From Gaetbulibacter_B jejuensis (GTDB lineage Bacteria; Bacteroidota; Bacteroidia; Flavobacteriales; Flavobacteriaceae), in the NCBI RefSeq assembly GCF_039524015.1, contig NZ_BAAAGF010000005.1, positions 62,001-126,000 of the forward strand: a stretch of 64,000 nucleotides of DNA, read 5' to 3'. Each line of letters opens with the position of its first letter. Position 1 is the stretch's first letter. The notes under the pieces are model-generated. The model did not search any database and was not told where the DNA came from. It saw only the letters and a program-made list of their open reading frames with translations. Shown piece after piece: positions 60,512-64,000 of this stretch. The position numbers were made by a program, and so were the translations under genes.

Positions 60512-61446
60512 CTTAATCCTTCTAAAATCTGCTTTAATACAATTTGAGCTGCAAATGTTCTGTTATTGGCTTGTTTTATGACTACTGAATTTTCACTATC
60601 TAAAACTGCATCTTCAACAACAACATTACGTCTTACTGGCAAGCAGTGCATAAATTTAGCATTGCCTAATTTGTCTTGTGTCATCATCCAATTTTCATCT
60701 TGATTTAATACCTTTCCGTAGTCATTAAAATTGCTCCAGTTTTTCACATACACAAAATCGGCATCTTTTAAAGCCTCTTTTTGATTGTAATTTATTGGTG
60801 TTTGTTTGGTTATCTTTTTGTCTAACTCATAACCTTCAGGATGTGTAATGGTGAGGTCAACCTCTAAATTTTGCATCATTCCTACAAACGAATTCGCCAC
60901 AGCTTGTGGTAACGCTTTAGGATGTGGTGCCCAAGACAATACAACTTTAGGTTTTGGTTTTTCTGCCAATTCAGTAATCGTAATCGCATCTGCCAAAGCT
61001 TGTAATGGATGCGCTGTCGCACTTTCCATGTTAACGATTGGTACTGTAGCATATTTTTCAAAACTTTTTAAAATGTATTCGCTTTGGTCTTTGGCTTTAT
61101 CTGTTAATGTTGGAAATGCTCTAACCGCAATAATGTCTGCATACTGTGAAATCACTTGAGCTGCTTCTTTAACGTGTTCTGATGTGTTGGCATTCATAAC
61201 GGTTCCGTCTTCAAACTCTAATTGCCAAGCATCATTTACGTTTAAAACCATAACGTCCATTCCTAAATTCTTTGCTGCTTTTTCTGTACTTAATCTGGTA
61301 CGTAAGCTGGCATTAAAAAACAACATGACCAAGGTTTTATGTCTTCCTAAATCTTGAAATTCATAAGGATTCATTTTTAATAAAATAGCTTCCTTTATAG
61401 TTTCGTTTAGGTTAGAAATGTCTTTTATTTCGGTGTATTTTTTCAT
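60508..61446 (-). CDS. argF': N-acylornithine carbamoyltransferase (ArgF')
   Basis: A 312-residue transcarbamylase. The carbamoyl-phosphate motif SLRTR is at residues 47-51, and HPLQALADAITI and FMHCLPVRRNV are further signatures. It is of the type that carbamoylates N-acetyl- or N-succinylornithine, found in Bacteroidota and Xanthomonas, rather than ornithine itself. This fits argE acting later in the pathway. The residue I align to the acyl-specificity position is Ser89 (NTSEHVKEAA), so acyl preference is uncertain. 4-bp overlaps on both sides. Confidence 0.88.
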   Translation of the reverse strand: MKKYTEIKDISNLNETIKEAILLKMNPYEFQDLGRHKTLVMLFFNASLRTRLSTEKAAKNLGMDVMVLNVNDAWQLEFEDGTVMNANTSEHVKEAAQVISQYADIIAVRAFPTLTDKAKDQSEYILKSFEKYATVPIVNMESATAHPLQALADAITITELAEKPKPKVVLSWAPHPKALPQAVANSFVGMMQNLEVDLTITHPEGYELDKKITKQTPINYNQKEALKDADFVYVKNWSNFNDYGKVLNQDENWMMTQDKLGNAKFMHCLPVRRNVVVEDAVLDSENSVVIKQANNRTFAAQIVLKQILEGLR

Positions 61447-62573
61447 GAGTTTAATTCTTTTTTCAGTGCCACAAAAAAGGCATCAATGTGTTTTTTCTGA
61501 ATGGTTAATGGTGGAAGAATTCGTAAAAGATTAGGGTTTTTGGCGCTTCCTGTAAACATGTGATGTTTGTGAATAAGTTGTTTTCTTAATTCTGAAACAG
61601 GAAAATCAAAATCTAACCCTAACATTAATCCACGACCTTTAATACCTTTCAATCTTGGTAATTCTTTAGCTTTTTCAATAAAATAAGCTGAAATATCAAT
61701 TGCATTTTCAAGCAATTTTTCCTCTTCTATCACTTCTAAAACCGAAAGTGAAGCTGCACAAGCCAAATGATTGCCACCAAAGGTTGTGCCTAACAAACCA
61801 AAGCTAGGTTTGATGCTTGGATGAATTAAAATACCACCTATAGGAAAACCATTACCCATTCCTTTTGCGATAGAAATAATATCTGGTGTAATGTTATGCT
61901 TTTGAAAAGCGAAAAAATCGCCTGTTCTACCAAAACCAGACTGTACTTCGTCTGCAATTAAAACCGTTTTATATTGTTTGCATAACGTTTCTAAACCTTG
62001 ATAGAATTCGGTAGTGCTTTCGTCTAATCCGCCAACACCTTGAATACATTCAATGATTACTGCACAAGTTTGGTTTGCTTTCAGAATATTTTCAACTGAA
62101 ATTAAATCGCCTAACTCTACAAAATTAACATCTTGTTGTGCATTAATTGGTGCTACAATTTTAGGGTTATCGGTTGCTGCAACTGCTGCAGATGTACGAC
62201 CATGAAACGAATTTTTAAAAGCTAATACTTTACTTTTTCCGTTGTGAAATGATGCTAATTTCAAAGCGTTTTCATTCGCTTCTGCACCAGAATTACACAA
62301 GAATAATTGGTAATCTTTGCAACTTGAAAGTGTTTCTAATTTATCAGCTAAAGCGACTTGCAACGGATTTTGAATGGCATTGCTATAAAAACCCAATTTT
62401 GACACTTGATTAGAAATTGCCGACACATATCTTGGATGCGAATGCCCAATAGAAATCACTGCATGTCCACCATACAAGTCTAGATATTCGACATTATTTT
62501 CGTCGTAAACATAGACGTCTTTAGCCTTTACAGGTGTAATATCAAAAAGTGGATAAACGTTAAACAAACTCAT
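61443..62573 (-). CDS. argD: Acylornithine aminotransferase
   Basis: A 376-residue class III PLP aminotransferase that interconverts N-acylglutamate semialdehyde and N-acylornithine. The PLP lysine is in SIAKGMGNGFPIGGI, after the IADEVQSGFGRTGDFFAFQK segment. LFLCNSGAEANENALKLASF is the phosphate-binding region. It overlaps proC and the transcarbamylase gene by 4 bp each. An ornithine aminotransferase role is possible but less likely in this operon. Confidence 0.93.
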   Translation of the reverse strand: MSLFNVYPLFDITPVKAKDVYVYDENNVEYLDLYGGHAVISIGHSHPRYVSAISNQVSKLGFYSNAIQNPLQVALADKLETLSSCKDYQLFLCNSGAEANENALKLASFHNGKSKVLAFKNSFHGRTSAAVAATDNPKIVAPINAQQDVNFVELGDLISVENILKANQTCAVIIECIQGVGGLDESTTEFYQGLETLCKQYKTVLIADEVQSGFGRTGDFFAFQKHNITPDIISIAKGMGNGFPIGGILIHPSIKPSFGLLGTTFGGNHLACAASLSVLEVIEEEKLLENAIDISAYFIEKAKELPRLKGIKGRGLMLGLDFDFPVSELRKQLIHKHHMFTGSAKNPNLLRILPPLTIQKKHIDAFFVALKKELNS

Positions 62574-63370
62574 ATTTGTTCCTTTTTAATGTTGTTAATT
62601 TTATTAAATGACGCGACCATGCCTTGAATTAAAGACGAGCTCAATCCTTTGTGTTCCATTTCGTTTAAGCCTTCAATGGTACAACCTTTTGGTGTAGTGA
62701 CAAGATCAATTTCTTCTTCTGGATGATTACCATTGGTGATTAATAAATTAGCTGCGCCTTCACACGTATGCATCGCTAATTCTTGGGCTTCTTTTGAGTC
62801 AAATCCCAACTGAATTGCCGCTTGTGTCGTCGCTCTAATCAAACGCATCCAAAAGGCAATTCCGCTAGCACAAACTACTGTTGCGGCTTGCATTTGCGCT
62901 TCTGGAATTACTAACGAATGTCCCAAACGATTAAAAATAGCTTGAGCAATTTTAATCCGTTTTTCACCTTGTGCATTGCTACATAAACAGGTCATAGATT
63001 TGCCAACAGCAATTGCTGTATTTGGCATAGCGCGAATGATAAACTGATCAGTCCCAATTTGTGCTTCAATTTTAGGAATGGTATAACCTGTAATTGTAGA
63101 AATTACGACATGCTTCTCGGTTAAAAAAGGTTTAATGTCTTTTAAAATCGATTCGAAATGCGCTGGCTGAACCGCAAAAATCAAAATATCCGATTGTTGT
63201 ACAGCCAACATATTATCTGTTGTAAGCGTCACGTTTTTATAACCGTCAAATTCTGAAATATTTTCAAGATTTCGTTTGGTTAAATACAATGTCGTAATCG
63301 CATTGTTGGTGATTAACCCTTTGGCTATCGATTTCCCTAAATTTCCTGTTCCTATGATTGCTATTTTCAT
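62570..63370 (-). CDS. proC: Pyrroline-5-carboxylate reductase
   Basis: A 266-residue NAD(P)H-dependent enzyme that forms proline from pyrroline-5-carboxylate. The Rossmann motif IIGTGNLGKSIAKGLI and the C-terminal family signature LVTTPKGCTIEGLNEMEHKG are present; IRAMPNTAIAVGKSMTCLC is another. Placing proC within an arg operon suggests coupling of proline and arginine synthesis. It lies 52 bp after argC and overlaps argD by 4 bp. Confidence 0.94.
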   Translation of the reverse strand: MKIAIIGTGNLGKSIAKGLITNNAITTLYLTKRNLENISEFDGYKNVTLTTDNMLAVQQSDILIFAVQPAHFESILKDIKPFLTEKHVVISTITGYTIPKIEAQIGTDQFIIRAMPNTAIAVGKSMTCLCSNAQGEKRIKIAQAIFNRLGHSLVIPEAQMQAATVVCASGIAFWMRLIRATTQAAIQLGFDSKEAQELAMHTCEGAANLLITNGNHPEEEIDLVTTPKGCTIEGLNEMEHKGLSSSLIQGMVASFNKINNIKKEQI

Positions 63371-63422
63371 TTGTTTAGTAATTAGTGTTTAGTTGGTAGT
63401 GTTTAGTACTCACTCATACTTT

Positions 63423-64000
63423 TTAAAAATAACTCGCCTTTAATTTTAAACCTGTTGTTTCTTCAAAACCAAACATTAAATTCATGTTTTGCACGGCTTG
63501 TCCTGATGCACCTTTTAGTAAATTATCAATTATGCTTGTGACCAATAATTTATCTTCGTGTTTATGTAAATGAAGTATGCAATTATTGGTATTGACTACT
63601 TGTTTTAAATGAATATTTTCATTTGAAATCGATGTGAATTTTGTGTCTTTATAATAGTTACTAAACAGCTGTTCGGCATCTTCTAAACTACCATCAAACT
63701 TTGTGTAAAGCGTTGCGAAAATTCCTCTTGAAAAATCACCTCGATTTGGCATAAAGTTGATTTGCGAATTGAAATTATCTTGTAACAATTTTACCGACTG
63801 ATTAATTTCACCTAGATGCTGATGCGTAAAAGGTTTGTAATACGAAAAATTGTTATCTCGCCATGTAAAATGTGTAGTCGCAGAAAGTGAAGTTCCTGCA
63901 CCTGTTGCACCAGTAACTGCATTTACGTGTACATCTTCGATTAATGATTTTGTATTCGCTAATGGCAATAATGCTAGTTGAATAGCTGTTGCAAAACAAC
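63423..64000 (-). CDS. argC: N-acyl-gamma-glutamyl-phosphate reductase, C-terminal part
   Basis: The frame is open to the right edge, so about 192 residues of the C-terminal part are visible and the N-terminus lies outside. The catalytic cysteine is seen at the edge in CFATAIQLALLPLANT, the ArgC active-site motif. GATGAGTSLSATTHF and FMPNRGDFSRGIFATLY are later family segments with the active-site His in the loop THQH. ArgC reduces N-acylglutamyl phosphate to the semialdehyde. It heads the visible part of the operon. Confidence 0.9.
   Translation of the reverse strand, partial: CFATAIQLALLPLANTKSLIEDVHVNAVTGATGAGTSLSATTHFTWRDNNFSYYKPFTHQHLGEINQSVKLLQDNFNSQINFMPNRGDFSRGIFATLYTKFDGSLEDAEQLFSNYYKDTKFTSISNENIHLKQVVNTNNCILHLHKHEDKLLVTSIIDNLLKGASGQAVQNMNLMFGFEETTGLKLKASYF

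Overview
The window is a chromosomal segment of a member of the Bacteroidota, almost certainly a Flavobacteriaceae species. It is AT-rich, carries the gliding genes gldA, gldB and gldC, and encodes two proteins with C-terminal type IX secretion (T9SS) sorting domains. Typical flavobacterial gene neighbours are present (nadE / response regulator / dnaG), promoter-like TAnnTTTG boxes are visible, and Shine-Dalgarno sequences are weak or absent. A genus cannot be named from the sequence alone. No rRNA, tRNA, CRISPR array, prophage or insertion-sequence transposase was seen.

Layout. 1-900: 5' end of a phenylacetyl-CoA epoxidase reductase gene with a TetR regulator and a perfect palindromic operator. 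940-6900: rhodanese, DUF4230 protein, gldB-gldC, nadE, an atypical response regulator and a primase without its zinc ligands. 7070-9190: an orphan lipoprotein followed by a large structured repeat, then an exostosin-like glycosyltransferase. 9200-12720: ECF sigma factor / membrane anti-sigma-like protein / outer-membrane barrel operon and a polyprenyl diphosphate synthase. 12870-26400: a T9SS-secreted protein, rlmN, queA, aroA, then a run of minus-strand genes (rsgA, dtd, membrane hydrolase, two transglutaminase-like proteins, MazG-like) and two secreted proteins. 26500-30600: aromatic amino-acid operon pheA - aminotransferase - tyrA - DAHP synthase/chorismate mutase. 30700-33500: gldA, a DUF2807 lipoprotein and a PagL-like deacylase. 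33500-51000: sulfur and methionine block (metH in two parts, metF, cysM, cysE, a sulfite-reduction operon with siroheme genes, an Rrf2 regulator, metZ and a metX-thrA fusion). 51000-57240: a TPR-like protein and leuACDB. 57290-64000: arginine/proline operon argC-proC-argD-argF'-argB-argE-argH, running off the right edge.

Regulation is the richest part. The aromatic operon is preceded by a 25-residue leader peptide packed with Tyr, Phe and Trp codons. Its RNA can form a pause hairpin, an antiterminator and a U-tailed terminator that abuts the pheA start codon, which is the layout of a ribosome-dependent attenuator. Two SAM-I riboswitches precede metH and the metX-thrA fusion, so Met synthesis is probably controlled by SAM at both ends. 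A palindrome just downstream of a TAnnTTTG promoter before cysH is a good candidate target for the adjacent Rrf2 protein.

The segment also holds several kinds of short palindromic dispersed repeat. One lies in frame inside metH, one encodes the C-terminus of the other metH part, and others lie between leu and arg genes. Unusual proteins include a MetX-aspartokinase-homoserine dehydrogenase fusion, a sulfite reductase with a C-terminal HEPN-like domain, a pseudo-receiver response regulator, a zinc-less DnaG and a catalytically dead transglutaminase paralogue. All family assignments are from reading the translated sequences, without database searches.
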